A DNA stretch of 64,000 nucleotides from Glutamicibacter protophormiae (GTDB lineage: Bacteria; Actinomycetota; Actinomycetes; Actinomycetales; Micrococcaceae), in contig NZ_BMPH01000004.1 of assembly GCF_014647495.1 (NCBI RefSeq), forward strand, positions 217,090 through 281,089, given 5' to 3'. The translations under genes were made by a program, and so were the position numbers. Shown one piece after another: positions 10,801 through 19,596 of this stretch (position 1 is the first letter of the stretch; every line of letters starts with the position of its first letter). The notes under the pieces were generated by a model, which was not told the origin of the DNA, ran no database searches, and saw nothing but the letters and a program-made list of their open reading frames with translations.

Positions 10801-13336
10801 GCACCGTCGGGTCGATCGATGGCTGGATCCTTCGGGCGAATTCCTCGAAGACCAGGTGCTGGTACTGCATCTCGGTGAAGAACCGGGCAGCCTGCATCAG
10901 GCGTTCGCCGTAGTTCCAGAATCCGTCCTTCTGGTACCGGGCCAGCAGGCTGGCCGGCATGTTGTTCTCCAGCTCGTCCTTGACCTGGGCCTGCACTCGG
11001 TTGTGCTCGGAGTGGAACACATGGTGCACGGAGGTCAGCCCGATATTCTCATTGCCGCGTCCGTCACCGGTGATGTAGTGGGCGTCCAAGGCCACGTTGT
11101 CATACCCCGGAATCGTGACGCCATCGTTGCTGATGGTGGGATCCTTCGGAGTGGCACCGTGCGCGATGTCATCCAGGAAGGAAGCGTTCGCGGTGAGCAC
11201 GCCTTCGGTGGACAAGGGATTGGCCCGGTCGCCGGAGCGCATGCCATCGGCAAACGCCAGCTGAGCCTGGCCGTTGGCGTCCCGCACGAGACCGCCGTAG
11301 GGGTCCGTGACCAGCAAAGGAACGTCGAGCACATCGAAGTCGTCCATTGCGATACCCAACACGTTGCGTGCCTGGTCCTTGACGTCCTTCCACGTTGGCA
11401 GACCGCCGTTGGCGCCGTTCAGGATCCGGCCGGTTGGAACCGGCGAACCGTTGTTGAGCTCGTATTCACGCATGAACGCGTTGTGCGAAGCGTGGGAACC
11501 GTAGGTCTGGTTCTGATCGACGAATGGAGTCGTACGGTTTACGTGCTCCCGCTGGCCGTCGGTGGTGTCAATGGTTGCACGTGTCAGTGTCAGGAAGTTG
11601 GTTTGCGATCCCGGAACATACAGCGGATCGTCCTCCTTCAACGGGATCACGACAGTACCATTGCCGCCCTTCGAAACGAGGTCAAGTCCGTGGTCGAAGA
11701 ACTGGCCGAAAATCGTGAACAGTCCGGTAGCCGAAGCCGAAAGCCCTTCATCGGTCGCGATGTCGGGAATCACGAAATTGGTGCTGGTAATCAGCGGATT
11801 GACCAGTTGATCCAGGGACATGTTGACCGCAGTGTTTCCGCCAAGAATCACGATGCTTCCCGGTTGCAAGCGAGTCAGCTCGGCCTTGACAAGGTCGGGC
11901 AACGACCCGTTTTGCGGAACCAGGATGATCGGGGCGCCCTTGGCGCCGGCGACCGAGGCGATCGACAAGGCATCCGGATAGTTGGAGTTGGTTGTCAAGT
12001 ACGCAACCGGCACCGGAGGCTGGAAGTGAGCCTCTGAGATGCGGACCGCGGTCTCAATGGATCCTGCCCCGCCGATGCGCTCTGTCGTCCATGATGCCTT
12101 CAGCTGATTCTCTACGGCAGTCGATACGGCGCTCGTTCCACCGAGAATGACCACCTTGTCCGGGGTCAACCTGGCGATTTCATTTCGAACCGCAGTAGTC
12201 ATGCTGTCGCGCCCAACAAGAAGTACCGGCGAATTGTCGCGGGCAGCCGGTGCGGCGACCGCAAGCGCGTCCTGGAAACTCGAACCAGTCGAAATGTAGA
12301 CCGTTGCTACTGGATTCGCGTCAGGATCCGGGTGCGCATACTTGCTGATCTCGACGGCCGTATTTGCAGACGTACTGCCGAATATTCTGCTTACACCGGA
12401 CGGAGCGAACGTCGCCAGTTGAGCCTCAACGGTAGCGCTGATTGCACTAGGACCACCTGCGATGATGATCTTCTCTGGGCTCAACCGAGTCAGCTCTTCA
12501 GCCGCAACCGCAGGAATGCTGTTCGTATTGATCAAGAGCACCGGCGCGTTGGCTTTCCTCGCGATCGCGCTGACGGTGAGCGCATCGGCGTAATGGTTGA
12601 CCCTGGCGACAACGACGGTGTCTACATCGGCAGGAAAATTCGCGGCGCTGATTGCAGCAGACGTTGCAACCGATCCGGAACCGAACAGGCGGATGGCTTG
12701 GCCACCCTGTTCCAGCCCTGCCCCGTCAACACGGTCAGAAACCGCGCCAGCCGCAGGATTGCTGACTGTCTGGTCAACAATCAAGTTACTGATGGTACGG
12801 GGCTCGGAGTCGTAGACAAACCCGTCGGTTTGGGCGTAGCTTGTCCCTGGGCCAGGCTGGTCCGAAGGGTTGCCGGGCGCAAACGGTGGTGTTGTTTCTG
12901 CTTCCTTGTAGTCGGCTTCCAATAGCCGTGGGAAAACTTCCTGCGCAGTGCCATATCCATTTTGGCCAGGCATCAGGTTATTCCAGCGTCCATCGACTGT
13001 CCGAAGACCAAATGGCAAAAGCGGCGAGCCCACGCAGGGATCACCGTCAAGGTCGAAATGAGTCTGGGATGGTATGTCGAATGTTGAGGTTGACTTACAG
13101 AGAGGCGACGAATTGCTGTCGGCGAGGGAATCCTCAGCATGGGCTTCGGAGATTTCAATTTGCTTGATGATGAATTCCAGGTCGCCTTGCGAGACATTGA
13201 AGTCCTGACCCGGTGGCGGTGCTGCGACCGACGCGGGGGCAACTAGCATTGCTCCCGTAATTGCGAGTGTGGCGGCGGCAAACATGGCGCCAGCCTTCTT
13301 GCCCGTTATTTCGGGCAAACTTCTCCTGTGTGGCAC
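7868..13336 (-). CDS. Secreted animal-type haem peroxidase with CWB2 and RTX repeats
   Basis: This very large protein of about 1822 aa is exported. A GTG at 13336 with GGGGAG 6 nt upstream begins a signal peptide ending near SVAA (residue 39). Residues about 210-507 hold three cell-wall-binding type 2 repeats, each ending in a VVILGG-like strand. The peroxidase domain follows: FGQFFDHGLDL near 545 supplies the distal His, SEHNR near 780 the conserved Arg region, and YRFGHS near 870 the proximal haem His. Residues about 1170-1330 are RTX calcium-binding repeats of the GGxGND type. The C-terminal 300 aa look Ig/cadherin-like. It stands alone between hairpins. The domain calls are strong; substrate and wall attachment are inferred. 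Confidence 0.88.
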   Translation of the reverse strand: MPHRRSLPEITGKKAGAMFAAATLAITGAMLVAPASVAAPPPGQDFNVSQGDLEFIIKQIEISEAHAEDSLADSNSSPLCKSTSTFDIPSQTHFDLDGDPCVGSPLLPFGLRTVDGRWNNLMPGQNGYGTAQEVFPRLLEADYKEAETTPPFAPGNPSDQPGPGTSYAQTDGFVYDSEPRTISNLIVDQTVSNPAAGAVSDRVDGAGLEQGGQAIRLFGSGSVATSAAISAANFPADVDTVVVARVNHYADALTVSAIARKANAPVLLINTNSIPAVAAEELTRLSPEKIIIAGGPSAISATVEAQLATFAPSGVSRIFGSTSANTAVEISKYAHPDPDANPVATVYISTGSSFQDALAVAAPAARDNSPVLLVGRDSMTTAVRNEIARLTPDKVVILGGTSAVSTAVENQLKASWTTERIGGAGSIETAVRISEAHFQPPVPVAYLTTNSNYPDALSIASVAGAKGAPIILVPQNGSLPDLVKAELTRLQPGSIVILGGNTAVNMSLDQLVNPLITSTNFVIPDIATDEGLSASATGLFTIFGQFFDHGLDLVSKGGNGTVVIPLKEDDPLYVPGSQTNFLTLTRATIDTTDGQREHVNRTTPFVDQNQTYGSHASHNAFMREYELNNGSPVPTGRILNGANGGLPTWKDVKDQARNVLGIAMDDFDVLDVPLLVTDPYGGLVRDANGQAQLAFADGMRSGDRANPLSTEGVLTANASFLDDIAHGATPKDPTISNDGVTIPGYDNVALDAHYITGDGRGNENIGLTSVHHVFHSEHNRVQAQVKDELENNMPASLLARYQKDGFWNYGERLMQAARFFTEMQYQHLVFEEFARRIQPSIDPTVLNENSYQPNVNSSISAEFAHAVYRFGHSMLRESIPREHNGVVTEMPLLDAFLNPTAFANGPDGQPMSADDSAGGILKGLANQTANGIDEFVTDTLRNKLLGLPLDLPAINMARARDAGVPPLQKARETFYNESGDSQLAPYESWEDFRLSMKNPESISNFLAAYANHPSVVDATTLEAKRAAGTALAADAAFMSAPAADTGVNDIDLWMGGLAEKPYIFGGMLGSTFNYVFEQQLEDLQNGDRFYYLSRNLGNTLFSSLEANSLSQIVLRNTTADRVPHDVFASPQLTFNLDQPQAELNAAGLTGSAASGWRFTGPEHIVIQDTDAASTIRGGLGDDSIWGKGGNDRIEGDDGVDALMGGDGDDILNDLFGDGDRLQGEAGNDVMNPGPGVADLTFGGSGRDYMLGGQDRVTAHGGLGNDFLIGSTGPDVLYGDEGNDWLEGLGGADLVQGDMGNTMFNDPNLYHGGHDVLIGNGGNNDLDAEGGDDIMVAGPGTDRYSGVLGFDWVTHKNHTTPVNADMGFIVGMPQDLTSIRDRFLQTEATSGWRGNDILRGSQGGIDLTFDPAGGQIGYGHQLTQSHLNRIDNLRELLGGGEVPAYARPFLQDDPVSYDGDFNNNILLGGQGSDLIEPRDGRNFVDGDAWLNVRLEYRPEGGAVESRDSMTSFNTRMLNGTINPTELHVVREVMSLENQANNIDTAVFEGIADDYTVTELESNVVKVVNTLEGEEMSNVLRNIERIQFNDKAVCLPLGSTANCGQADGEVTLNYTQPISEDGTITADASGVTDLDGIDSAFTYSLQSFVEAGTDPFTSAWVTTQTNESGEFTLTDAEVGAPVRIQVTYIDGNGTHEQISSAGTEAVANVNDAPVGAVIAPQTPQVGDNLHITTHMSDADGVESVLEEPGGVYTWQQSTDGENWTDIDGATGDGSNMASFTVTAAQQDHHIRLAIAYTDDQGQDEVAYSNATDLVPSPANPVQAP

Positions 13337-14100
13337 GTTCAACTCCCCAAAGTTAAATGGTCCGACGCTTACCGTCATTGGACCAGCGATGCCCGAGCGT
13401 CTGCCCCAAATCACTATCCATACCCGCCTTGGGCCCCACCCCCGAGATGAATTAACTATCCGGGAAATTTTAGATTAAGTAAAGGTTAATATTTTCGGTA
13501 AATCGACCTTTCGCGTGCTACGAAAAATCTCGCCACTCCAGAACTTAATTGGTTGCAAAGCGCATCTTTTACTACGCGAATTCCAACACCAGTCCATATC
13601 TAATTTAATTTGAAGTTCAGGGAAATCCACCCTATAAACACTCAGTCAACACCTCCAGAAGGATGGAAATTTAGCGACCTCCTGCATTTTCCACTCACGC
13701 GATCAGTTTTCAACTCGCACACAGCTCAACAGATATCAGGGAGGGAAGATATTTCCTGCGTGTCTATCACGAAAATTCCCTGCGCATTGTTGGAGACTTT
13801 CAACGAATTATGTTGCTGTTTGTCAACGATAAAACTTTCCCAGAACTCATGTGCTGCACGGAACATGACCGAGTCGACATCCAAGCCCGTGGAGCACCTG
13901 TTTTGCTCCCAGAATCCTCGCTGAGGGAACTCGCGCACATCTAACGCCTGCAGCATGCAGTGCGGCGGACAGCAAGGGATTCATTCCAGGTTGTGTTCTC
14001 AGGCTGCCAGGCTGGCCTGCCGTCCAACGATCTACGGCAAAGGTCCTGATTGCGGGCATATTTCCATAGTGGTGAAACCAAATTTTTTCCGTATTCGCCA
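13337..14100. other. Intergenic region between divergent secreted-protein genes
   Basis: About 760 nt of AT-richer DNA lies between the 5' end of the peroxidase gene and the promoter of the sunset-domain gene. Open frames are short and lack coding bias. It must hold the upstream control regions of both genes, but no clear operator was recognised. Confidence 0.45.
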
Positions 14101-14112
14101 ATCCGCTAGACT
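14084..14112 (+). promoter_or_regulatory. Candidate promoter of the sunset-domain gene
   Basis: TAGACT at 14107-14112 is a fair -10; the TTTTTC at 14084-14089 lies 17 nt upstream but is a poor -35. It would give a 5' leader of about 50 nt. Confidence 0.3.
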
Positions 14113-14166
14113 TTGCAATGGTCTGAGGACTTTCACCTCAACCCATCATCACTTCCTGGGGGAAAA

Positions 14167-14778
14167 ATGAATAAGATCCTTCGGAGGGCCCTTGTGGTCC
14201 TCGCCTCTGGCGCCTTGGTTTTCTCGGGCGCGACTACCGCTACCGCCCAGCCTCTTACTGCCGCTCCGGCCAGTGTCAGCGTAGCCGCCGCAAAGAAGGC
14301 GTCCCCGGCTGTCAGCATCAAGAAGATCGGCAACAAAACCGTTTCTGGTTCAGCCAAGGCCACCATCAAGCCAAATTACTCGAAGGCGAAGAGTGCCAAG
14401 GTCAAGGCCGCAAACTTGACCGTCAAGAAGGGCTCCAAGACCGTCGCCAAGAACAAGGCCTCAGTCAAGCTCTCGGCTGGAACCTACAAGGTCACCACCT
14501 CGGTCAAGTACCAGTACAAGGGCAAGACTTCGACCGTGAAGAAAACCGAGACTCTGAAGGTCGTCAAGAAGGCCGCAAAGAAGGCCCCGGTTTCGAAGAA
14601 AGCCAACGGTTACAAGTGCCCATCCGGCTACCCGGTCAAGGGCAACCGAACGGGCAGCAAGAACGAGTGGAAGTACCATGTCAAGGGCGGTGCCTTCTAC
14701 GATCGCACGAAGCCTGAGGAGTGCTTCAAGAACACTAGCGATGCCCGGAAGGCAGGCTACCGCGCCTCCAAGCGCTAA
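14167..14778 (+). CDS. Lysine-rich secreted protein with C-terminal sunset domain
   Basis: The 203-aa product starts at an ATG with GGGGGA just upstream. Residues 1-27 form a signal peptide (MNKILRR then a hydrophobic core, ending ATAQ). The mature N-terminal part is extremely lysine-rich and repetitive in VKAA/KKGSKTVAKN-like strands. The last 45 residues carry the small 'sunset' domain pattern YHVKGGAFYDRTKPEECF, ending AGYRASKR, which often closes actinobacterial secreted proteins. The high positive charge suggests binding to anionic wall polymers or nucleic acid, which is inference. It is monocistronic. Confidence 0.75.
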   Translation: MNKILRRALVVLASGALVFSGATTATAQPLTAAPASVSVAAAKKASPAVSIKKIGNKTVSGSAKATIKPNYSKAKSAKVKAANLTVKKGSKTVAKNKASVKLSAGTYKVTTSVKYQYKGKTSTVKKTETLKVVKKAAKKAPVSKKANGYKCPSGYPVKGNRTGSKNEWKYHVKGGAFYDRTKPEECFKNTSDARKAGYRASKR

Positions 14779-14797
14779 CCACAGCTCGTTTCCATGA

Positions 14798-14842
14798 AGG
14801 CCGGGCAGGAAACACGCGGAAATCGTGTTCTTGCCCGGCCTC
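14798..14842. terminator. Bidirectional terminator between convergent genes
   Basis: A long near-perfect stem (14798-14816 with 14824-14842, one bulge and one mismatch) lies 20 nt past the sunset gene stop and 37 nt past the methyltransferase stop. It can end both transcripts. Confidence 0.7.
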
Positions 14843-14878
14843 TGGCGTCCTCCAGGTCGTTTGCTGCGCGGCGAGGCT

Positions 14879-15577
14879 TCAGGTACGAAGCTCGAAAAAG
14901 AGAAAGCTCAAGAACGCGTCGCGTTCGCGCAGGTTCTCCGGCAGGATCTCTTCCGGGGCATCCTTGGAAAACGGCGGTTCCCAGATTCTCTCGATGTGGA
15001 ACCCTGCCTTCAGGAACGCATCTGCCATGACATGCAGGGGGTGGTGCCAGTAGGTCAGCTCGGCACGCTGCCCCTTGAAGGTGAACTCGTCGGTGTAGAG
15101 GGTCGGCTTGAAGTAGTCCTTGCCCGGATGGTTCCAGGGATAGAGGAGCGGATGATTCACCGAGAGCATTAAGCGACCGCCCGGTTTGAGAACGCGGTGC
15201 ACTTCCGTCAAGGCCGCGTTCCACGTCGGCAAGTAGTGGAAGACCAGCGAAGCCACCGCATCATCAAAGGTGTTCGCAGCGTAGGGAAGATCCTCCCCTA
15301 GCCGTGCGACGCTCAGCCGAACCCGCTCCCCCAACCTGCGCTGTGCCAAGTTGATCATCGCCACGCTGGAATCGAATCCTTCGACCTGCGCCCCGCGCTC
15401 CAGCAGCGCCGCGGCCAGAGGACCGGAGCCGCAGCCGATGTCCAGGATCCTGCGCCCGGAGACGTCACCCGCAAGCTCCAGCATGGCGGGCCGCTCATAG
15501 TAGGCGTTCAGCAAGCTGGATTCGTTCTCATCCGAATAGGCCTGCGCGAAATCGTCGTAGTTCGTCTGTTGCGCCAC
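14879..15577 (-). CDS. Class I SAM-dependent methyltransferase
   Basis: The 232-aa protein has the classical methyltransferase order: motif I ILDIGCGSGPLA near residue 44, an acidic strand end (VEGFDSS) and FDDAVASLVFHY near 108, then VLKPGGRLMLSVNHPL near 133. This is the Methyltransf_11/25 type acting on small molecules. The start is GTG at 15577 with GGAG 7 nt upstream. Its neighbours are ilvC and the sunset gene, neither of which reveals a substrate. It is probably transcribed alone. Confidence 0.8.
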   Translation of the reverse strand: MAQQTNYDDFAQAYSDENESSLLNAYYERPAMLELAGDVSGRRILDIGCGSGPLAAALLERGAQVEGFDSSVAMINLAQRRLGERVRLSVARLGEDLPYAANTFDDAVASLVFHYLPTWNAALTEVHRVLKPGGRLMLSVNHPLLYPWNHPGKDYFKPTLYTDEFTFKGQRAELTYWHHPLHVMADAFLKAGFHIERIWEPPFSKDAPEEILPENLRERDAFLSFLFFELRT

Positions 15578-15642
15578 TGTTCAGCTCCCTTGTTTCCACC
15601 GAGCGTAGCGGCCTGGCCTGAGTTCTTCCGGAGAATGGCAAA

Positions 15643-15681
15643 GCGCCTGCCGCTGGCATGAAACATGCCGGCAGCAGGCGC
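15643..15681 (-). terminator. Terminator of the ilvBNC operon
   Basis: An 18-bp stem with one mismatch and one wobble (15643-15660 with 15664-15681) begins about 35 nt past the ilvC stop. On the - strand it is followed by TTTGCC. Confidence 0.75.
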
Positions 15682-15714
15682 CTGCGTCGTGAAGACTATT
15701 CGACGTGGTTCCGC

Positions 15715-16800
<1,086 letters not shown>

Positions 16801-16889
16801 CTATCTTCAAGTGTGGTGCCTGTGATTGTGAAATGTCGTGTTCGTGTCCGAAGAAGTCATCTGCGGCTGTCCGCGGACACGGTCCGGCG

Positions 16890-17408
16890 CTAGGCCGAAA
16901 GGCTCTTCAGTGCCCGGTCGCTCATCGACTTGGATCCGCGGCCCACGGCCAGCGTGCCGGCCTGGACGATCTCGCGGATGCCGAAGGGCTCAAGCACCGA
17001 GAGCAGCGCCTCGATCTTGGCCGCGTTGCCGGTGGCCTCGATGACCAGCGAGTCGGTGGCCACGTCGATCACCGACGCGCGGAACAGCTCCGCGGCCTGG
17101 GTGACCTGCAGCCGGGTGGCTGCGTCGGCGCGGACCTTGACCATGATGTGGTCGCGCTGCACGGAGGACTCCGGCAGCAGCTCCACGATCTTGATGACGT
17201 TGATCAGCTTGTTCAGCTGCTTGGTCACCTGCTCCAGGGAATCCCCCTCGGCGTCGACCACCACGGTCATGCGGCTGATGCCCTCGATTTCCGTGGGGCC
17301 CACGGCCAGCGAGTGGATGTTGAACGCACGGCGGGCGAAGAGGCTGGCGACTCGGGTGAGTACGCCGGGCACGTCTTCGACCAGTACGGACAGCGTATGC
17401 TTTGCCAT
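16890..17408 (-). CDS. ilvN: Acetolactate synthase small (regulatory) subunit
   Basis: IlvN binds IlvB and gives valine feedback control. The 172-aa protein starts HTLSVLVEDVPGVLTRV, the ACT domain that binds the effector amino acid, with a second ALS_ss_C-type ACT region from about residue 85. It begins 3 nt after the ilvB stop, which supports coupled expression of the two subunits. Length and sequence are normal. Confidence 0.95.
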   Translation of the reverse strand: MAKHTLSVLVEDVPGVLTRVASLFARRAFNIHSLAVGPTEIEGISRMTVVVDAEGDSLEQVTKQLNKLINVIKIVELLPESSVQRDHIMVKVRADAATRLQVTQAAELFRASVIDVATDSLVIEATGNAAKIEALLSVLEPFGIREIVQAGTLAVGRGSKSMSDRALKSLSA

Positions 17409-17411
17409 GCT

Positions 17412-19295
17412 CTAGTCTTCCTCTTCCCATTCCGGGGTCATGCCCCTGGCGATCTGGATCTGGTCGTTGCTCACTCCGGCGGGGACCATCGGCCACACCA
17501 TGGAGTCGGCGGAGACCACGAAGTCGATGACCACCGGGCGGTCGTTGATCTCCAGCGCCTTCTGGATCGTGGCGTCGATGTCCTCGTCGCGTTCGCAGCG
17601 CAGGCCCACGCAGCCGTAGGCGTCGGCCAGCTTCACGAAGTCCGGAACGCGCGCGGTGCCGTGACCCGTGTTCAGGTCGGTGTTCGAGTAGCGTGCGTCG
17701 TAGAACAGGGTCTGCCACTGGCGGACCATGCCCAGCGAGGAGTTGTTGATCACCGCGACCTTGATCGGGATGTTGTTGATCACGCAGGTGGCGAGCTCCT
17801 GGTTGGTCATCTGGAAGCAGCCGTCGCCGTCGATCGCCCAGACCACGCGGTCCGGCTGGGCCACCTTGGCGCCCATGGCGGCGGGCACCGAGTAGCCCAT
17901 GGTGCCCAGGCCCGCGGAGTTCAGCCACGAGCGCGGGCGCTCGTACTTCACGAACTGCGCGGCCCACATCTGGTGCTGGCCCACGCCGGCCACGTAGACG
18001 CCCTCCGGGCCGGTCAGCTCGCCGATGCGCCCGATGACATGCTGCGGGGCAGACAGGCCGTCGTGGGTCTCGGTGTAGCCGATCGGGTAGGTCTCGCGCA
18101 GGCGGTCCAGCAGCGACCACCAGTTGGACAGGTCCTGCTGCGGCTCGGTCTCGAACCGGGTCTGGCAGGCCTCGAACAGCTGCGGGATGATCTCGTCCAG
18201 CGAGCCCACGATCGGCACGTCTGCCACGCGGTTCTTGGAGATCTCCGCCGGGTCGATGTCCGCGTGGATCACCTTGGCGTTCGGCGCGAACGAGGACAGC
18301 ACGCCGGTGACGCGGTCGTCGAAGCGGGCGCCCAGGGTGATCAGCAGGTCGGACTGCTGCAGCGCGGTCACCGCGGAAACGGCGCCGTGCATGCCGGGCA
18401 TGCCCACATGCTGCGGATGCGAATCGGGGAAGGCGCCGCGGGCGGTCAGGGTGGTGACCACCGGGGCGTTGATGAACTCGGCGAAGGCCTTGAGTTCCTC
18501 GTGCGCGTCGGCCTTGATCACACCGCCGCCCACGTAGAGCACCGGACGGGTGGCGCCGGCGATCAGCTTGGCGGCCTCGCGCAGCTGCTTGTTGTGTCCG
18601 CGGGTGACCACGCGGTAGCCGGGCAGGTCAACCTTCGGCGGCCACGAGAAGGTCATCTGCGCGGTCTGGGCATCCTTGGTGATGTCCACCAGCACCGGGC
18701 CGGGACGGCCGGTCTGCGCCAGGTAGAACGCGCTGGCCATGACCCGGGGGATGTCCTCCGGATTGGTCACCAGGAAGGCGTGCTTGGTGATCGGCATGGT
18801 GATGCCGACGATATCGGCTTCCTGGAACGCGTCCGAGCCGATGAAGGCGCTGTTGACCTGGCCGGTGATCGCCACCATGGGAACCGAGTCCATGTTGGCG
18901 TCCGCCAGTGCGGTGACGAGGTTGGTTGCGCCCGGTCCGGAGGTGGCAATGCAGACGCCAACCTCCCCGCTCACCATGGCGTAACCCTGTGCGGCATGGC
19001 CGGCACCCTGTTCATGGCGGACCAGGATGTGATTGACCTTGGTCGAGTCCATGAGCGGGTCGTAGGTGGGAAGGATGGCCCCACCTGGCAACCCGAAGAC
19101 GTCTTTGACGCCCAATTCTTCCAGCGAGCGGACGATGGCTTGTGAGCCCGTCATCTGCGTGGGAGCAACGATGTTGTTCGGACCCTGAACCGGGTTCGAA
19201 GCTTCCACGACAGAAGAGACAGCGGCGGCGGCATCCTTGGGTCGACTAATTGACTTCGCAACCGACGCCGGATTGGCGGGTGTTGAGTTGCTCAT
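17412..19295 (-). CDS. ilvB: Acetolactate synthase large (catalytic) subunit
   Basis: IlvB is the thiamine-diphosphate and FAD enzyme that condenses pyruvate with pyruvate or 2-ketobutyrate. The 627-aa protein has an N-terminal extension of about 45 aa before [17 protein letters not shown], usual in actinobacteria. The catalytic Glu region [15 protein letters not shown] lies near residue 90, the FAD-region segment [10 protein letters not shown] near 330, and the ThDP motif [11 protein letters not shown] near 490. ATG 19295 is chosen because AAGGATCC lies upstream at a proper distance; the ATG 15 nt earlier has none. A leader peptide and attenuator precede it. Confidence 0.95.
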   Translation of the reverse strand: MSNSTPANPASVAKSISRPKDAAAAVSSVVEASNPVQGPNNIVAPTQMTGSQAIVRSLEELGVKDVFGLPGGAILPTYDPLMDSTKVNHILVRHEQGAGHAAQGYAMVSGEVGVCIATSGPGATNLVTALADANMDSVPMVAITGQVNSAFIGSDAFQEADIVGITMPITKHAFLVTNPEDIPRVMASAFYLAQTGRPGPVLVDITKDAQTAQMTFSWPPKVDLPGYRVVTRGHNKQLREAAKLIAGATRPVLYVGGGVIKADAHEELKAFAEFINAPVVTTLTARGAFPDSHPQHVGMPGMHGAVSAVTALQQSDLLITLGARFDDRVTGVLSSFAPNAKVIHADIDPAEISKNRVADVPIVGSLDEIIPQLFEACQTRFETEPQQDLSNWWSLLDRLRETYPIGYTETHDGLSAPQHVIGRIGELTGPEGVYVAGVGQHQMWAAQFVKYERPRSWLNSAGLGTMGYSVPAAMGAKVAQPDRVVWAIDGDGCFQMTNQELATCVINNIPIKVAVINNSSLGMVRQWQTLFYDARYSNTDLNTGHGTARVPDFVKLADAYGCVGLRCERDEDIDATIQKALEINDRPVVIDFVVSADSMVWPMVPAGVSNDQIQIARGMTPEWEEED

Positions 19296-19333
19296 CTGGA
19301 TCCTTTCCATTTCTATCTCTTCATCTTGCGCAT

Positions 19334-19373
19334 AAAAAACGCCCCACGGCCGTCACTGCTGACGAAAGGGGGC
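19334..19373 (-). terminator. ilvB attenuator terminator
   Basis: On the - strand an outer GCCCC/GGGGC stem (19369-19373 with 19341-19345) and an inner CGTCA/TGACG stem (19360-19364 with 19351-19355) are followed directly by a run of six T (19334-19339). It lies 41 nt past the leader peptide stop and 39 nt before the ilvB ATG, the layout of a transcription attenuator. Confidence 0.8.
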
Positions 19374-19411
19374 TGCGCGTCACCGATCTTCTGCCTGTTG
19401 GCCAGAACTGG

Positions 19412-19432
19412 TATCAGGCTCCGCGCCTGATA
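19412..19432 (-). promoter_or_regulatory. Leader hairpin of the ilvB attenuator
   Basis: A perfect 8-bp stem (TATCAGGC with GCCTGATA, 5-nt loop) overlaps the last codons of the leader peptide. A ribosome stalled on the Val/Leu/Ile codons would cover its 5' arm. The freed GCCTG could pair with CAGGC at 19393-19397 instead. The full antiterminator was not worked out. Confidence 0.65.
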
Positions 19433-19461
19433 ACTAGTAGTACATCGGTGGTTGTTTGCAT
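19414..19461 (-). CDS. ilv leader peptide (attenuator)
   Basis: A 15-codon frame starting ATG at 19461 reads MQTTTDVLLVIRRGA and ends TGA. It holds five consecutive branched-chain codons (Val Leu Leu Val Ile), the substrates regulated by this operon. It sits about 50 nt after a perfect -10 box and is followed by the hairpin and terminator described separately. This is the classical architecture of amino-acid attenuation: scarce charged tRNA stalls the ribosome and lets transcription reach ilvB. The Shine-Dalgarno is weak (AGAAAG). The call rests on codon content and position. Confidence 0.8.
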   Translation of the reverse strand: MQTTTDVLLVIRRGA

Positions 19462-19510
19462 GTGTCTAATCTTTCTTCACCCAGTGGCAAAGATCAACTC
19501 GCACCCCGTG

Positions 19511-19531
19511 CCATCTCATTATATGAGATGG
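19511..19531 (-). promoter_or_regulatory. ilvB -10 box inside a 9-bp inverted repeat
   Basis: A perfect TATAAT (19518-19523, - strand) lies inside the inverted repeat CCATCTCAT/ATGAGATGG (19511-19519 with 19523-19531). A second small repeat, GTCCA/TGGAC, lies at 19534-19548 in the -35 zone. No good -35 hexamer is seen. The overlap suggests a repressor or activator site at the ilvB promoter. Confidence 0.5.
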
Positions 19532-19596
19532 ATGTCCATTGGGTGGACGCTTGACACGCCCACCCGAGGACGAACTTCTTTTTCTTCCCGCTGCGG

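Noticed and set aside
9965..12037. Long open frame of about 690 codons on the + strand opposite the peroxidase gene
   Set aside because: It is a mirror of a strongly biased high-GC gene; its translation has no motif and no ribosome site.
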